Notes: generated from the letters alone by a model not told the origin. A stretch of 64,000 nucleotides of DNA from Gracilaria domingensis (GCA_022539475.1 VCMS01000153.1:1-64000), one strand, 5' to 3'; counted from the stretch's first letter, positions 21,679 through 32,200 are shown. Translations and numbers: made by a program.

Positions 21679-24600
21679 TCAGAGGTTGTGGCTTCTTTTA
21701 TACCGCTCGAGGAGGTCAAAACAGTTCTTGAGTTCGGATTCAGGGAGCCACATATTTTCGTGATCGCGATAACCAAGCCATTTGACAAGGTATTCTGACT
21801 TGCGTTTCCGTTTTCGATGATTAAGAATTGCTTCCACATCATATTCTTCTGTTCCATCAGATAATTGGATGACTGTTGGCTTGGGCTGGGGTCTTCTGAA
21901 GGTATTGTCTTCATGGTATCTTCTGAGTAGTTGGCAATGAAACACGTCATGTATTTTTCTTTGCTTCATGACAGTCCCTATATCAAGTCGAAAGGTTACT
22001 GGGCTTACTTGTTTCGTGATTCTGAATGGACCACAGTACTTGATTCCGAGTTTGTTCCGTTGGCCTGTTTCGTCCATCTTGAGATTCTTTGTCGATAGCA
22101 TGACGTAGTCACCAACTTTTAAGTCGCAAGGCGTTCGTTTCCGATTATAGTAGCTTTCTGAGTACTTGCTTATCTTGCTGATTTGGCTCCTAGCAAGCTT
22201 GACAGCATCTGAAATACTTGTCAGAAACTCAGAGGCGGCTTGATTCTGGGAAGTGATTGCATCCATTGGTAAAACACGTGGTTCCTCTCCGTATGTGAGA
22301 AAGAATGGGGTAAATGACGTGGTAGAATTGACTGAAGAATTGTAAGCAACTTCGAATTGAATGAGGTGTTCATCCCAATTATTCTGCCTGTGGTTGACAA
22401 AACATCTGATCATCTCTTCAATCTTCTTATTCATTACTTCGGTTTGTCCATCTTTCTGTGGGTGATATGCTGATGATGGCTTTAATTTTGTGCCAAGTGA
22501 TCGAAATACTTCCTTCCAGAACGTACTCATAAATATTGAATCTCTATCGGATACTATGGAATCAGAAAGTCCATGATGACGATAGATATTCTCCAGATAT
22601 AACTTGGCTGTTTCTACAGCAGTGACATTCTTGGTTGTGGGAATGATGCGTATAAGTTTCGAAAGGCGATCGACTACTACATATATGGCACTGTTTCCAG
22701 ACTTAGTTCGTGGAAGTGGAGTAATGAAATCCATTGTGATCTGAGACCACTTCTTCAATGGGGGTTCTAATGGCTGGAGGTATCCATGCGGCTTCTTGGT
22801 AATTGGCTTCGTCTCCTGACACTTCTGGCATGTCTTTGTGTAGGTGTACACGTCCTTTCTCAGGTTCTTCCAAAAGTAAGATTTCCAAATTCTTCTTAAT
22901 GTCTTCTTAAATGCCATATGTCCTGATGAAGGGAGATCATGATTCTCGAATAAAAACTTAGTTCTGATTTCCCCACTCGGTATACATAACTTATTCTTGT
23001 AGTAGAGAAGATTTCCTTTTCGTTCAAAGGGAAGTTCCGGATTCAGGTAAGCAGCTGAAAATTCGTTGTCCTTCTTATATCCATCAGTGAATGCGCGCAT
23101 ATCCTTCTTGGATATTTCACAAATAAGAGATAAAGAGTTCAACGGGTTGGTTCTGGAGATTGCTTCATCTAATAGAGAGAGGTTACTAGCCAGCGGATCT
23201 TCAACATGCTTAGGATATCTTGAGAGAGCATCTGCAACTATGTTGGATTTTCCTTTGATTGGTTCGAAAGTGAAATCAAACTGAACGATCCTTTCGAGCC
23301 ATCTTACTTGACGTTGGGAAAGATTTGGCTGTGTTTGCAGATACTTCAGTGGAAAATGATCTGTACGCACTTTGAAGCGTTGTCCATGTAAGTAGACTCT
23401 CCAAACTCTTAACGTGTCTACGACTGCAAGAAGTTCTCGCTCGTGGGCGGCGTAGCGTTGCTCGGCTGGATTCAAGGTTCTTGAATGAAATGCAACAGGT
23501 CGGGCAATACCGTTTTCTACTTGTTCCAATACTGCTCCTAGAGCATACTGAGATGCGTCAGTGGTTACGATGATAGGCAGTTTTGGGTCAAAATGACGGA
23601 GCACTGTTGTACTTGAAACTGCATCTTTCAGATTTTTGAAGGCGTTTTCTTGATCCCCTCCCCACTTGAATGGGTTATTTCCACACAGAGCGGTTAGTGG
23701 TTTTGATATTTCGGAGCAGTTCTTAATAAATCGTCGGTAGTAATTAACAAGTCCAAGAAAAGCTTGAACATCGGTCTTATTCTTCGGTGTTTCCCAATTT
23801 GTGATGGCTTTCACTTTTTGTTTCTCTACTGATATTCCTTCGGGTGTAACCACATGCCCGAGGTATTCAACCTCCTTCTTTAGAAATTCACACTTTGAAA
23901 GCTTCCCATACAGCTTGTGTGCACGAAGTTGGTCGAATACTTTTCTAATGTGTTCTACATGCTCCTCTACAGTTTTGCTGTAAATAAGAATGTCGTCGAG
24001 ATATACCAGGACAAATTTATCCAAATGATCCTTCAGTACATTGTTCATTAAGCTCATGAAGCTTGCGGGTGCGTTGGTGAGGCCGAAAGGTAGGACAAGA
24101 AACTCAAAATGACCATATCTAGTTCTGAAAGCGGTCAGTGGAATGGAGGTATCAGAAAGTCGAATTTGGTGGTAGCCCCACCTTAAATCGATTTTCGAAA
24201 ATACTTTTGCGCCACGGAGTTGGTCAAAAATATCATCAATCCTTGGAATAGGGTAACTATTTTTGATGGTCAACTTATTGAGGGCTCGGTAATCAATGCA
24301 AAGTCTTAGGCTCCCATCCTTCTTTGCTGCGAAAAGAACAGGGGCACCCCAAGGGCTTGAACTAGGTCGAATAAAACCTTGTTCCAAAAGTTCATGGAGT
24401 TGCTTCTTTAGCTCTTTCAACTCTTTATCTGACATTCGATATACGCCTTTCTTCTTCTTCTGAGGTGTTGCTTCAGGGGATAACTCGATATGAAAATCTT
24501 GTTCTCGGTGAGGGGGTAATCCTTTTGGTAATTTCTCTGGAAATAGGTCCTTGTACTCTTCAAGTAGTTCTTTGAGTTTATGATCATTCGCTGGTTCATA

Positions 24601-25311
24601 GGTTTCTTCTTTTGAAGGCCGAAGCGCTACAACAAATACAGATAGCTTCCTTCGTATTGACTTCTTGATTGTGTTCACAGAAATTAACTTCTCGTTCTTC
24701 TTAATGTTTGCTTTGATGAAAATGGTTCTGGAATTGTGAACAAAAGATATTTCATTGGTTCGGTGGTTGATATAGGGGTTATATTCGTATAGCCAGTCTT
24801 TTCCTAAAATGACGTCATATCCGTATAATGCACATATTGCAAAGCGTCTCTTTTCTCGCAGTTCTTCAATCTGGATATCTACTCCATCTTCTCGGGTTTC
24901 CTGGAGCACAGTAATGGAACCGTTGGCCATTTCGGCTTCATAACTAGTGTCAATGGTTGGGATCTTCATGCTTTTGCAGATGGCTTTGGACAAATAACTG
25001 ATTTCGGAACCGTTATCGAACAGAGCCGTACATTTTCTGCCATTGATGAATACATATGCAAGGAGTAGTCCAACAGAGGGGGTTTCAAATGGTGACGCTA
25101 AGCGTGAGGTAAGAAGTTTATGTCTTCCATTGCTCAATATTTTTTCTTGGGTACGATGTTTATCTGCAGATTCAATGGGTACGGGGTTTGCTGGCTTAGT
25201 CAATGGTTGCGTTTCGATGGAATTCAGTGGGGTGCAATGGTGGTCCGGTGGAACTGACGTGGGTTCTTCAGATGACCCTGGAGTCAGTTCCTCTGGGAGT
25301 TTTTTGGGCAC
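21679..25311 (-). CDS. pol: Gypsy pol polyprotein with C-terminal chromodomain
   Basis: About 1210 codons. In order: aspartic protease ([13 protein letters not shown], an unusual DNGS active site in place of DTG/DSG); reverse transcriptase ([15 protein letters not shown], then [13 protein letters not shown], then [14 protein letters not shown] with the YLDD catalytic pair); RNase H ([16 protein letters not shown]); integrase with an HHCC zinc finger ([22 protein letters not shown]) and a DDE core beginning [10 protein letters not shown]; and a chromodomain near the end ([20 protein letters not shown] plus KWLGY). The chromodomain guides insertion into chromatin carrying particular histone marks in this clade. 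The frame is open throughout. Confidence 0.95.
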   Translation of the reverse strand: MPKKLPEELTPGSSEEPTSVPPDHHCTPLNSIETQPLTKPANPVPIESADKHRTQEKILSNGRHKLLTSRLASPFETPSVGLLLAYVFINGRKCTALFDNGSEISYLSKAICKSMKIPTIDTSYEAEMANGSITVLQETREDGVDIQIEELREKRRFAICALYGYDVILGKDWLYEYNPYINHRTNEISFVHNSRTIFIKANIKKNEKLISVNTIKKSIRRKLSVFVVALRPSKEETYEPANDHKLKELLEEYKDLFPEKLPKGLPPHREQDFHIELSPEATPQKKKKGVYRMSDKELKELKKQLHELLEQGFIRPSSSPWGAPVLFAAKKDGSLRLCIDYRALNKLTIKNSYPIPRIDDIFDQLRGAKVFSKIDLRWGYHQIRLSDTSIPLTAFRTRYGHFEFLVLPFGLTNAPASFMSLMNNVLKDHLDKFVLVYLDDILIYSKTVEEHVEHIRKVFDQLRAHKLYGKLSKCEFLKKEVEYLGHVVTPEGISVEKQKVKAITNWETPKNKTDVQAFLGLVNYYRRFIKNCSEISKPLTALCGNNPFKWGGDQENAFKNLKDAVSSTTVLRHFDPKLPIIVTTDASQYALGAVLEQVENGIARPVAFHSRTLNPAEQRYAAHERELLAVVDTLRVWRVYLHGQRFKVRTDHFPLKYLQTQPNLSQRQVRWLERIVQFDFTFEPIKGKSNIVADALSRYPKHVEDPLASNLSLLDEAISRTNPLNSLSLICEISKKDMRAFTDGYKKDNEFSAAYLNPELPFERKGNLLYYKNKLCIPSGEIRTKFLFENHDLPSSGHMAFKKTLRRIWKSYFWKNLRKDVYTYTKTCQKCQETKPITKKPHGYLQPLEPPLKKWSQITMDFITPLPRTKSGNSAIYVVVDRLSKLIRIIPTTKNVTAVETAKLYLENIYRHHGLSDSIVSDRDSIFMSTFWKEVFRSLGTKLKPSSAYHPQKDGQTEVMNKKIEEMIRCFVNHRQNNWDEHLIQFEVAYNSSVNSTTSFTPFFLTYGEEPRVLPMDAITSQNQAASEFLTSISDAVKLARSQISKISKYSESYYNRKRTPCDLKVGDYVMLSTKNLKMDETGQRNKLGIKYCGPFRITKQVSPVTFRLDIGTVMKQRKIHDVFHCQLLRRYHEDNTFRRPQPKPTVIQLSDGTEEYDVEAILNHRKRKRKSEYLVKWLGYRDHENMWLPESELKNCFDLLERYKRSHNL

Positions 25312-26198
25312 TGTTTATCGAGTGCCATGTGTCCAGGTTGTCGACAGCGGAAACAGAGTCCCAACTTTCGACAGTTCTCGCGCTCTTCCTTGGTTAACTT
25401 CTTCAGCTTCATGTTTCCAATATCCATGGGTACCGGTCCTTGAGATGATCCAGAGCCGCCAGGTTGCCTGCCAAATCGCGCCTGTCCACCCCTTCGGAAA
25501 GCAGATTCCACCCGCTCAGCGTCTTTCATTGCATTAGTCAAAGATTTGTACTCATTGGTGCAAAGCTCTTTCCAGATGTAACTTTTCAAGCCTCTGGTAT
25601 ATCTGTCGATTTGCTCTTCCATACTGATGTTGGGGATTTCAAGCACAATCTTGAGAAAGTCTTCGTTGAACTGTTGAACATCTTTGTACTGCTTCCACTT
25701 GCTTAGTTTGTCCCGAGCAAGTTTCTCTTTGTTGACAATAGTAAATCGTTTCTGAAGATGTTCAAAGAGTTCCTCAAGGGTTTGCAGCTCCAGTCCATTT
25801 CTTTGCTGGGCGAGATACCACTCATGAGCAGCTCCACTGATGTAACTAAGCGCGATCGTTAATGCTTTGTCGTCGGGGGTTCCATCAAGATAATTGCCAA
25901 TATAAGTGATCCAACTGTCAATGTTTTGCTTTCCAGTGAACGTTGGGGGCTTGTTGATCTTTGGATTCGTGGCTGGGCTGTCCTTATTGGCTAGGACACT
26001 GAGTGAGGTCTCGAGAGCGGATATCTTCGTTTGCGCTTCTTGCTTCAACAATTCCATCTGAGCCCGTGTTTCATCAAGCGCGCGAGCCATGCTTTGGATC
26101 ATTTGGCCTGCACGCACCTGTGGGGGTGTGCCTGGGTTGCCTTGAGGGGTCGTCATGGTATAAGCTGCGCGAACGGAGAACCTTTGAAATTGGCTCAA
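25284..26198 (-). CDS. gag: Gypsy gag with a CCHC zinc knuckle
   Basis: A 304-codon ORF. Residues 75-215 or so form a retrotransposon gag (capsid) domain, with [20 protein letters not shown] and [17 protein letters not shown] as landmarks. Near the C-terminus [17 protein letters not shown] is a nucleocapsid zinc knuckle, which binds genomic RNA. A short coiled stretch ([17 protein letters not shown]) lies near the N-terminus. The ORF overlaps the start of pol by 28 bases in a different frame, compatible with ribosomal frameshifting. Confidence 0.92.
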   Translation of the reverse strand: MSQFQRFSVRAAYTMTTPQGNPGTPPQVRAGQMIQSMARALDETRAQMELLKQEAQTKISALETSLSVLANKDSPATNPKINKPPTFTGKQNIDSWITYIGNYLDGTPDDKALTIALSYISGAAHEWYLAQQRNGLELQTLEELFEHLQKRFTIVNKEKLARDKLSKWKQYKDVQQFNEDFLKIVLEIPNISMEEQIDRYTRGLKSYIWKELCTNEYKSLTNAMKDAERVESAFRRGGQARFGRQPGGSGSSQGPVPMDIGNMKLKKLTKEERENCRKLGLCFRCRQPGHMALDKQCPKNSQRN

Positions 26199-26289
26199 AT
26201 CGGGGGGTTGCCAAAATAAATTGTCTAATTTTTCGAAAAGTGCAAATCAAGCCTCGCGCTGCCACTTTTAAAAAATTGCAATTTGCAGG

Positions 26290-26395
26290 TTGCAGACAAG
26301 CAGTGCCGCGCGCCTGGCCTAGTGGGTAGGCGGCGCCGGTGCAATTTCAGAGGTTCTAGGTTCGATTCCCTTCGCTGTAAGTTGCAATTGCAGCC
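26290..26395 (+). repeat. tRNA-like segment in the Gypsy leader, possible SINE or tRNA-derived insert
   Basis: GCCTGGCCTAGTGGGTAGG resembles an RNA polymerase III A box and AGGTTCGATTCCC, about 35 bases later, an exact B box. The acceptor stem does not pair well, so this is not a functional tRNA gene. It lies between the zinc-finger ORF and gag, in the antisense direction to the retroelement. It may be a SINE fragment carried by this family. I could not identify a target duplication. Confidence 0.45.
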
Positions 26396-26603
26396 GGAGT
26401 GGTTCAATTAAGGTTTCTTCAGTTCAATTACAAAGCGTCAAGCGACTGGGAAGATAGTAAGCCCTGTACGGCGACTTCTCCCTTGACAATGCTAAATAAT
26501 ACGAACGTAGCGGAAACTGGAACACAACCACAAACGGTAGCTTAAAGGGTAGAACAACCGATTCTTAGAAACTTTTGTCAACACAAGGTGTTTACGTTAT
26601 AAT

Positions 26604-27257
26604 TTACTTGAAATAACGCTGTTGACGTCGGTTTTCCTTGTTGACAGCTGCTTGGTGCTTGCGTCCACCTCGGTGATCCTCGTAATGCTTCCAATTATTG
26701 AAGGAGAGTATACCACATTCGTAGCAGCCCGGTGGGGAGCGCTTGTTCTGGAGCTTGTTGCGGTGTCGGCTACCAGACAAATGTTCGCGAAGTTGCACTC
26801 GGCTATTGAAACGGAGTTCACAGTCGTCACACCTGGGGGTCTTCAAGCGACGTCGAAGGTTACGTACACGCCGTCGCTTGATTCGATCGGTGGCCACGCG
26901 AAGGATATGGATATTAGCCGCGTCGTCTATGTGGAGCAGATGACGTGGAGTACCCTCGGTAGCCTCGGTAACCGATCGGTTCCTTGAAATCGGATTGCTG
27001 TCAACAGGATCGGGTTGTTGACGAGCTGGTGACGACGGTGGTGACGGTGTGTATGAAGGTGGTGTACTCGGTTCCAAGGTGGACACGGCAGCGGAAACAG
27101 GGGTTTCGGTGGTGTTGACAGGGGGTGGCGGCGGTGGCGGCGATGACGGCGGTTCGGTGGATATTTCCGTGTTCGTATAGAACGACGGCGATGACGGCGG
27201 TACTTGGGATCGGCGTGTTGAGCTCACTGGAAACACCCAAATTGGGTCAGAAATCAA
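26604..27257 (-). CDS. Accessory ORF ahead of gag with paired matrin/JAZ-type C2H2 zinc fingers
   Basis: A 217-codon ORF in the sense direction, between the 5' LTR and gag. The N-terminal half is low-complexity Pro/Ser/Thr. The C-terminal half is basic and holds two C2H2 fingers: CDDCELRFNSRVQLREHLSG followed by SRH, and CYECGILSFNNWKHYEDHRG followed by GRKH. The C-x2-C...H-x5-H spacing and the HxxGxxH-like ends resemble U1/matrin/JAZ fingers, which often bind double-stranded or structured RNA. An arginine-rich stretch (RIKRRRVRNLRRRLK) just before the fingers could be a nuclear localisation or RNA-binding signal. A separate zinc-finger ORF upstream of gag is unusual for Ty3/Gypsy elements. 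Confidence 0.75.
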   Translation of the reverse strand: MISDPIWVFPVSSTRRSQVPPSSPSFYTNTEISTEPPSSPPPPPPPVNTTETPVSAAVSTLEPSTPPSYTPSPPSSPARQQPDPVDSNPISRNRSVTEATEGTPRHLLHIDDAANIHILRVATDRIKRRRVRNLRRRLKTPRCDDCELRFNSRVQLREHLSGSRHRNKLQNKRSPPGCYECGILSFNNWKHYEDHRGGRKHQAAVNKENRRQQRYFK

Positions 27258-27384
27258 CAGTCAGTAAAGAGCTGGACGTCTGTGGCTCATCCAAACCTAG
27301 GGAATTTTGTATAGCAAAATCCACTAGGGCTGGATGGTCACTCAGTTTCAAATGAGCGCAATACTTACTTGCGATGGCTACCAA

Positions 27385-27901
27385 TGTTAGAACACTGGGT
27401 CTGAGGTTGAGAACGTGAACGATGGTGACTGCCGAGGAGAGTTCGGGCAGTCGACCAGGGTTTATATGGAGAATCGGACCTTCGAAAATAAGGTCGCTAA
27501 CGCAGATTTCTAGAATATCCCTCAAACTAATGTGTCTATGAGTACTGGCCCTTGCGTCGGAATTAGTGTAGAAACTGTGCGTAGAAATCGACAGTGGAGT
27601 CGTCTAGAAGCTTCTAGAAGTTCCTGAAACGTGTCCATTTGTAGAAGTTCCAGCAAGGCACCGAAACTATGAAGTCAGTCATGACGTCAACTGACGAGGC
27701 AGACATCACACGTGACATGTCTTGGTAACATTATGACAACTAATGTCAAACAAAGACTCTGAGGATCATTAGGGTATCAAATCGGATCGCTAGATCACGG
27801 GGAATTCAAAGAAAGCATCAAAACATTAAATGAATAACTAAAAGCGTAGCAATATAACAAATTCAAATAAAAACATGACCAGAATTAACGAAATCCTAAC
27901 A
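27385..27901 (-). repeat. 5' LTR of the Gypsy element
   Basis: 517 bp, TGTTAG...CTAACA, about 2 differences from the partner copy. Next to it on the - strand lies TTGGTAGCCATCGC. Its TGGTAGC is compatible with priming by an initiator-Met-type tRNA ending GCUACCA. Confidence 0.93.
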
Positions 27902-27906
27902 AGGAC

Positions 27907-28445
27907 CCAGTGGATGGCACAATAGTGCAGTTGGCGCGTCTAGGCGCTTGGATCGCGTCAGTTGTTCGAGCTACATAGTTTGAAGGAGGGGGGGGGGTAA
28001 AAGGCAGGTGTTGTTCTCCAACCTTTTCGGAAAGTATGTTGCACAGGCGTTGGAAAGTGTACTGATGACTGCACGAATGAAAATGGAGCAGAAGTTTGGA
28101 ACGGAGTTCAGGAACGACTCAATGGCTCAAGATCCACCCCATGGAAATGATGACCGTGTGGGAACTGTCGCATACTGGATACCGTCTAAGAAGAAGCTAT
28201 ATATATCTGTTCGAGAAGATGTATTCATGGAAGAGATTACGGAACATCTTGGAGCCGTAATGGATTGCTATATTGGGTATTGTGACCTACGACATCGCGT
28301 ATACTCCTCTATAAGAGCAATCGATGAAATCCGAGATAATAATGTGATCGATTGTATTCCGAATGTCTGGGAGCAAAGTAGGGAACGAGATGGGGGAGGC
28401 GTGGCCGATGAGCACAAGATGAAAGACGAGGAGGAGAATATCTAA
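27907..28445 (+). CDS. Distal part of the interrupted coiled-coil gene
   Basis: Immediately right of the Gypsy target duplication the + strand stays protein-like for about 25 codons (VDGTIVQLARLGAWIASVVR), then reaches a G-run. A 145-codon ORF follows at 28008-28445 (FSNLFGKYVAQALESVLMTA, VAYWIPSKKKLYISVREDVF, ending in an acidic DEHKMKDEEENI). It ends about 30 bases before the last ORF of the opposite-strand transposase gene. The same strand and the flanking position make it the downstream part of the gene hit by the retroelement. A G-run followed by GGTAAAAGGCAG at 27987-28009 could be an intron end. No domain is recognised. Confidence 0.45.
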
Positions 28446-28473
28446 ATTACATGAACAGTTTATGTTAAGAATG

Positions 28474-29152
28474 TTACGTAGTAGGAGTATGATGAATGTG
28501 CGCTCGAGGGTTACGATAGAATCTGTTAATGTAGAAACGATGGAATTGCCAGTGAAGGGGAGGGAAAAATGGTCGGGCACGGTAGTTTTGGCGAATGACG
28601 TGTATGGAGCCTTTGATTGAGGAGAACGGGATAAGCCCGAACCAAGGAGAGACTGTAGCAGAACGAGGTTTCATCCTTGACGTACTTGGATGCACGGTGT
28701 GATCATGCTCATCGTCGGTGGCCCAACGGAGTGATATACAGTTCAGAGTTTCACCAAAGTTATCCAAAGGCTCTGTCACTTCGAAGAAACGAACGAAAGC
28801 GAGCTCCGATTCAGAGTTCTCTAAGGTCTTGCCCCTGATGCGAAGCAATGCAAATGATTTGCATACCCACGCTGTGGACAACGTACAGTTGGGGAGGGGG
28901 TGTTCCGTGCACGAGAACCTTGGAGAACTTAGGCAACTTGAAAGGTCCGAAGGAGGTCGTGGCGAAGATGCGTTCACATAGTTGTACATCGGGCTTTCTC
29001 AGTCTTATGCATCGAAGACCCCGACCGTAATCATCGAGAAAGGGACAGAAGCCGCTAAGAACGTATGCAGAATTAACGACAGAGAGTTTGATGTCGTGAG
29101 GGTTCCTCACCTGTTGAATAGCCCTAGGAGAATCATGTTTTGTCCGAGGGTG
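28474..29152 (-). CDS. C-terminal part of the Plavaka/KDZ-like transposase gene
   Basis: Overlapping - strand frames (28989-28474 and 29245-28811) carry FALLRIRGKTLENSESELAF, then VRFFEVTEP and ISLRWATDDEHD, and finally SIKGSIHVI. An order of charged beta-rich phrases ending in I.G.(V/I)HV(I/V) is typical of the C-terminal domain of Plavaka/KDZ/CACTA-like transposases. The reading frame changes between the two ORFs, through introns or decay. The 129-bp foldback at 29153-29281 interrupts the gene just upstream. Confidence 0.45.
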
Positions 29153-29281
29153 AATACGGGGTGTGCACGGGTTTATTTGGAAAATTGGTGTCCATTTACG
29201 GAGTGTGCAAGGCACGCGCACGGGGTAGATTGCAATTTGGACCACCCAATTTTCTAAATAAACCCGTGCATACCCCGTATT
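29153..29281. mobile_element. 129-bp foldback/MITE inside the transposase gene
   Basis: The terminal arms of about 41 bases are inverted copies: AATACGGGGTGTGCACGGGT... on the left, and on the right the complement of AATACGGGGTATGCACGGGT..., each running on to GAAAATTGG-TG-TCC. They differ at about 3-4 positions and are separated by about 45 bases. Such long inverted termini with a short centre are the hallmark of a MITE or foldback. I found no unambiguous target duplication. It sits between two coding blocks of the transposase gene. Confidence 0.65.
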
Positions 29282-29459
29282 TTCCCTTATGATTCTAGTA
29301 GGTTAGTTTCTACACAAAGGGTGCGGGAGGAGGTGAGAGCGTCGCGAGATATTTGGTTGATGAACTGCAGTGTGGTTGTCGAGAAAAGTTCTGCGAGAGC
29401 CGAAGAAGATACATGTGGATGCGATCGTGGTACTTGTCAGCTGTGATGATGTCAAAGAG

Positions 29460-31203
29460 TTACAAAGAGTTACCGTCGCGAACCATGGCTGGTAAGCGGT
29501 TGATGGAAGGGCTGTGAGAGTTGGAGGAGACAGAGAAGTGATTTCTGACCGAAAGGGGTTGCAAATAGTCCTGCGACTCTCGAATGGCGTTCACCGCTTC
29601 CATATGAGCTGTAGTTCGCCTTCGAGAAGTTCGACGATAGTGGTTCTTGAAGAGAAGATGAGCATGTTCGTACACGCCTGCATCGCCAAAGTGCAGGCCT
29701 CCGTATCGCCGTATGTCTGGAATGATGTGGTCAAGGAGGTGGAACTTAAGAGTACGAAAGTTGGAGGCTTGGTACGGGCTGAGAATGGAGACTGTGTGAA
29801 ACTTGAAATTCTTGATCATAGTTTCCAACGCATCTTTGCGATGCTCCGTCCATTCTGGAGTGGTATTGTAGCGAAGGACGTTTTTGACGAGGTCAACGTA
29901 GGATGTGAACACGGTGATCATAAGGGCGGAGGATTCCTCACCACAACAGAGGTCAAAGAAAGCGCCAATGAAACGGAAGACCATATAAAGGGAAGGGTAG
30001 TTTTTGGCTTCCAACATACCCCTGATGCCGTATGTCGTGAAGAAACCGTTGAGAGATTTTCCTTCTTCGGATGTGGAGAAGTCGATGTGAAGTCCGGATG
30101 CCGGATAGGAGCGCTCAATGTCGGCGAGAATGGCGTTGGCGTGGCTTACAATAGAAGTTCGAACAGTCTTGAAAGACCTCGGGTTTTTCTGAGAACCAAC
30201 AGAAGTGTGAAGCGAATCGGACTTGAGGCGTTCAATCGAGGCGAGTTTGATGAGTTTGGAGATTCCGAGATGAAATTTATGAAGGGGCTCGAAGGAAAAG
30301 ATTGAGTAAGGAGTCAGCAGCTCGGAGACATTGAGCATAGGGAATGATTCGAGAAAGGACTTGTAAGTGGATAAGGAGGTAGTTTGGAGTAGTTCAAAAG
30401 CTTCATTTTTCACGGTCCTTGCCACTCGAGGGTTGCGGGAGAGCAGAGCCTGTTCAGCTCCGGCAAGTAGATCTTGGTGTTTCTTTCTCGTTGCAGAGGT
30501 GTGGGATACAGTTCGATCATTGAGGATCGGTTGGTAGATGTTGAGTTGCGAACGAGGGATGAGGCTTCTATGACAGGGCTTTTTTGGCTTTGTGCCATGG
30601 AAGACAGCAAGAATGTCCTTTGCTTCGGTAATGTCAGCGTTATAGTTAGCGATGATGGGATGGCACTGACGAAGAACTCCCTTGGCGTCTCTGAAGGGGA
30701 AGTCTTTTTTGCATATGTCGTACAGAAGTTTGAGGATAGTTTCCAAGGACTTCTGGATGAGCTCCATGCGCACAACGCGAGTTATGTTCGATGACAAGGG
30801 GCCGATTTCCAAAGAGTCGGTGTCGGTGGAGGAAGATTCGGGGGAAAAGGATGTAAAGGAAGTGGGAATGTAGCAGACGAGAGTGTGGTGGTGTGTGATA
30901 AATTTTCTGCGGAAAGAGTCTTTGAAGTTGAGAAACGTAATATGGAGTGGGTATGATGTGACAGAGGAGCTTTTTAGCGTGGTGGAGGACTTATCGGAAT
31001 AGAGTTGCAGCATGCCGATGAAGGAGTCTATACCAGTAGTGGTGGGATCATGCCAGATGACTCTTGGGTTTCGAGAATGTGCGATGTGCTCTTTCAGAGC
31101 GGAAACGACGTCATGTTCGAGTTTGGAGGCCATGAGATGCGCAAATGCGTCGGTTTCTGTGCGGGAGGCGTGGTGAACCCAGGCAAAACTCGTTAAGGGA
31201 AAA
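29460..31203 (-). CDS. Plavaka/KDZ-like transposase, main coding block
   Basis: A 557-codon ORF from ATG 31133, with open protein-like sequence (TSFAWVHHASRTETDAFAHL) extending upstream to about 31203, just after CCTTTTAG, a likely splice acceptor. The landmarks are EPLHKFHLGISKLIK (the D/E-LH..LGV block), then RTLKFHLLDHIIPDIRRYGG and VYEHAHLLFKNHYRRTSRRR. These match the K.H.L.H...DI.R.G...E..H...K..YR.SN pattern of Plavaka and related KDZ/CACTA-type DDE transposases, which cut and paste DNA transposons. The catalytic acidic triad cannot be placed with confidence. The frame is long and open, so this copy may be fairly recent. The last codons precede GTAACT, a possible donor leading to the C-terminal part. 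Confidence 0.6.
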
Positions 31204-31386
31204 CTAAAAGGGTTTTCAGTAGACGTGCAGACAAGATGACTGGTGTACTAAAGTAATATGACCAACGTCATTGAAGAATAAGTAAGTTTTTGTTTCACTG
31301 ACATTTCCATGAGTGCGATTTTTTGAAAAAATTAAATTTCTTAAAAGCGCCCTTATATTTTATTGAGAGGCATCAATTTCATTTAC
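31204..31386 (-). other. Probable intron in the transposase gene
   Basis: On the - strand the upstream ORF ends in GGCG|GTAAAT, and sequence at the far side reads ACCCTTTTAG|TTTTCC, giving about 183 bases between plausible donor and acceptor. Protein-like sequence resumes right after. Phase does not match exactly with these two sites, so one edge is probably off by a base or more. Confidence 0.4.
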
Positions 31387-32200
31387 CGCCGCATGATGAT
31401 TCAATGACAATGGGTTTTGCTACGGGAATTAGGTGAAAGAAGGTGTTCTCATGAGATGCTAGCCGAAGTTGTTGTTGAAGGACTTGAATGGGGTCCTTGA
31501 CATAAAGGGTGGCAGAGAACTGACGGTCGTTATCGTGAATGGTGCTGGAGGTGAAGCCGATGGAGCTCACGGTCTCTTCAAAGATTTTGGGGTGTAGTTT
31601 GAGACACTCAGAAGCGGAGGTGATGGAGGTTTGGAAAAGAGAGGGGGGAAAGTTGGACTGCCTGAGAATGTTGATAAGCTCGTCTGCGGAGCGCTTTCCA
31701 AGTTTCATGGCGATGGAGGAAATGTATGTGACGAGATTGTGAATGTTATCACTTGAAGCGGGCGGAAAGAGGGCATGACCGGAACCTACGGAGAGGGACT
31801 GAGAATTGAATGGGGGTTGTGGTGTAGCTAGATGTGCTGCATCAGAAGAACGTATGAAGAGAGCGAGCTGCTGTTCTTCATACGGTTCGTCAGTGGCGAG
31901 TGCTACATTATCGGAGGGGCGGTTGGAGGGAGAAGAGAGAGGGGGTTTGGTACTGCTGAGTCGACGACGTTTCGTTCGCGGGGGGAAGAGGGAACCGCGG
32001 GGGGCAGCAGAGAAAAGGGTTTGGGTCATGCCGGTGCCTGCATCGTTTCTGATGTTGCGCGAGGGAGGCGATAGAGTCTGTGTGAAAGGCCCAGAGGAGA
32101 AAGCAACATATGTACATGATGCAGTAGGGCGGGGAGGGGGGGAGGCGGTTGGTTGGAACGTTGGATGTGAGGAGCGGAGGTCTAAGCTGCAGTGTTGCAA
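31379..32200 (-). CDS. Ser/Pro-rich N-terminal block of the transposase gene
   Basis: 273 codons. The first two thirds are low-complexity Ser/Pro/Thr with a basic cluster (PPRTKRRRLSSTK) that could be a nuclear localisation signal. The last third is structured (NLVTYISSIAMKLGKRSADE, LINILRQSNFPPSLF) and ends with SATLYVKDP...LASHENTFFH, the block also found at 4634-4725. It lies immediately upstream of the main transposase block on the same strand, so it is probably the preceding exon. The block shared with the left-hand remnant shows that this N-terminal part belongs to the transposon family and is not host sequence. Confidence 0.5.
   Translation of the reverse strand: MQHCSLDLRSSHPTFQPTASPPPRPTASCTYVAFSSGPFTQTLSPPSRNIRNDAGTGMTQTLFSAAPRGSLFPPRTKRRRLSSTKPPLSSPSNRPSDNVALATDEPYEEQQLALFIRSSDAAHLATPQPPFNSQSLSVGSGHALFPPASSDNIHNLVTYISSIAMKLGKRSADELINILRQSNFPPSLFQTSITSASECLKLHPKIFEETVSSIGFTSSTIHDNDRQFSATLYVKDPIQVLQQQLRLASHENTFFHLIPVAKPIVIESSCGGK

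Larger units (their letters stand above)
20579..27901 (-). mobile_element. Young Ty3/Gypsy chromovirus with two accessory ORFs, apparently whole
   Basis: 7323 bp flanked by a perfect 5-bp target duplication AGGAC (20574-20578 and 27902-27906). Order on the - strand: LTR, PBS-like TGGTAGC next to the LTR, zinc-finger ORF, tRNA-like segment, gag, pol (protease, RT, RNase H, integrase, chromodomain), extra 170-codon ORF, purine tract GGGGGAAGTGA, LTR. The LTRs run TGTTAG...CTAACA and differ at about 2 of 517 sites, so the insertion is recent. Gag and pol overlap in the -1 relation that the family uses for frameshift expression. It lies inside the coiled-coil gene of the older DNA transposon. Confidence 0.92.

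Noticed and set aside
29514-30305. 263-codon + strand ORF
   Set aside because: Antisense to the transposase block, which has clear family motifs.
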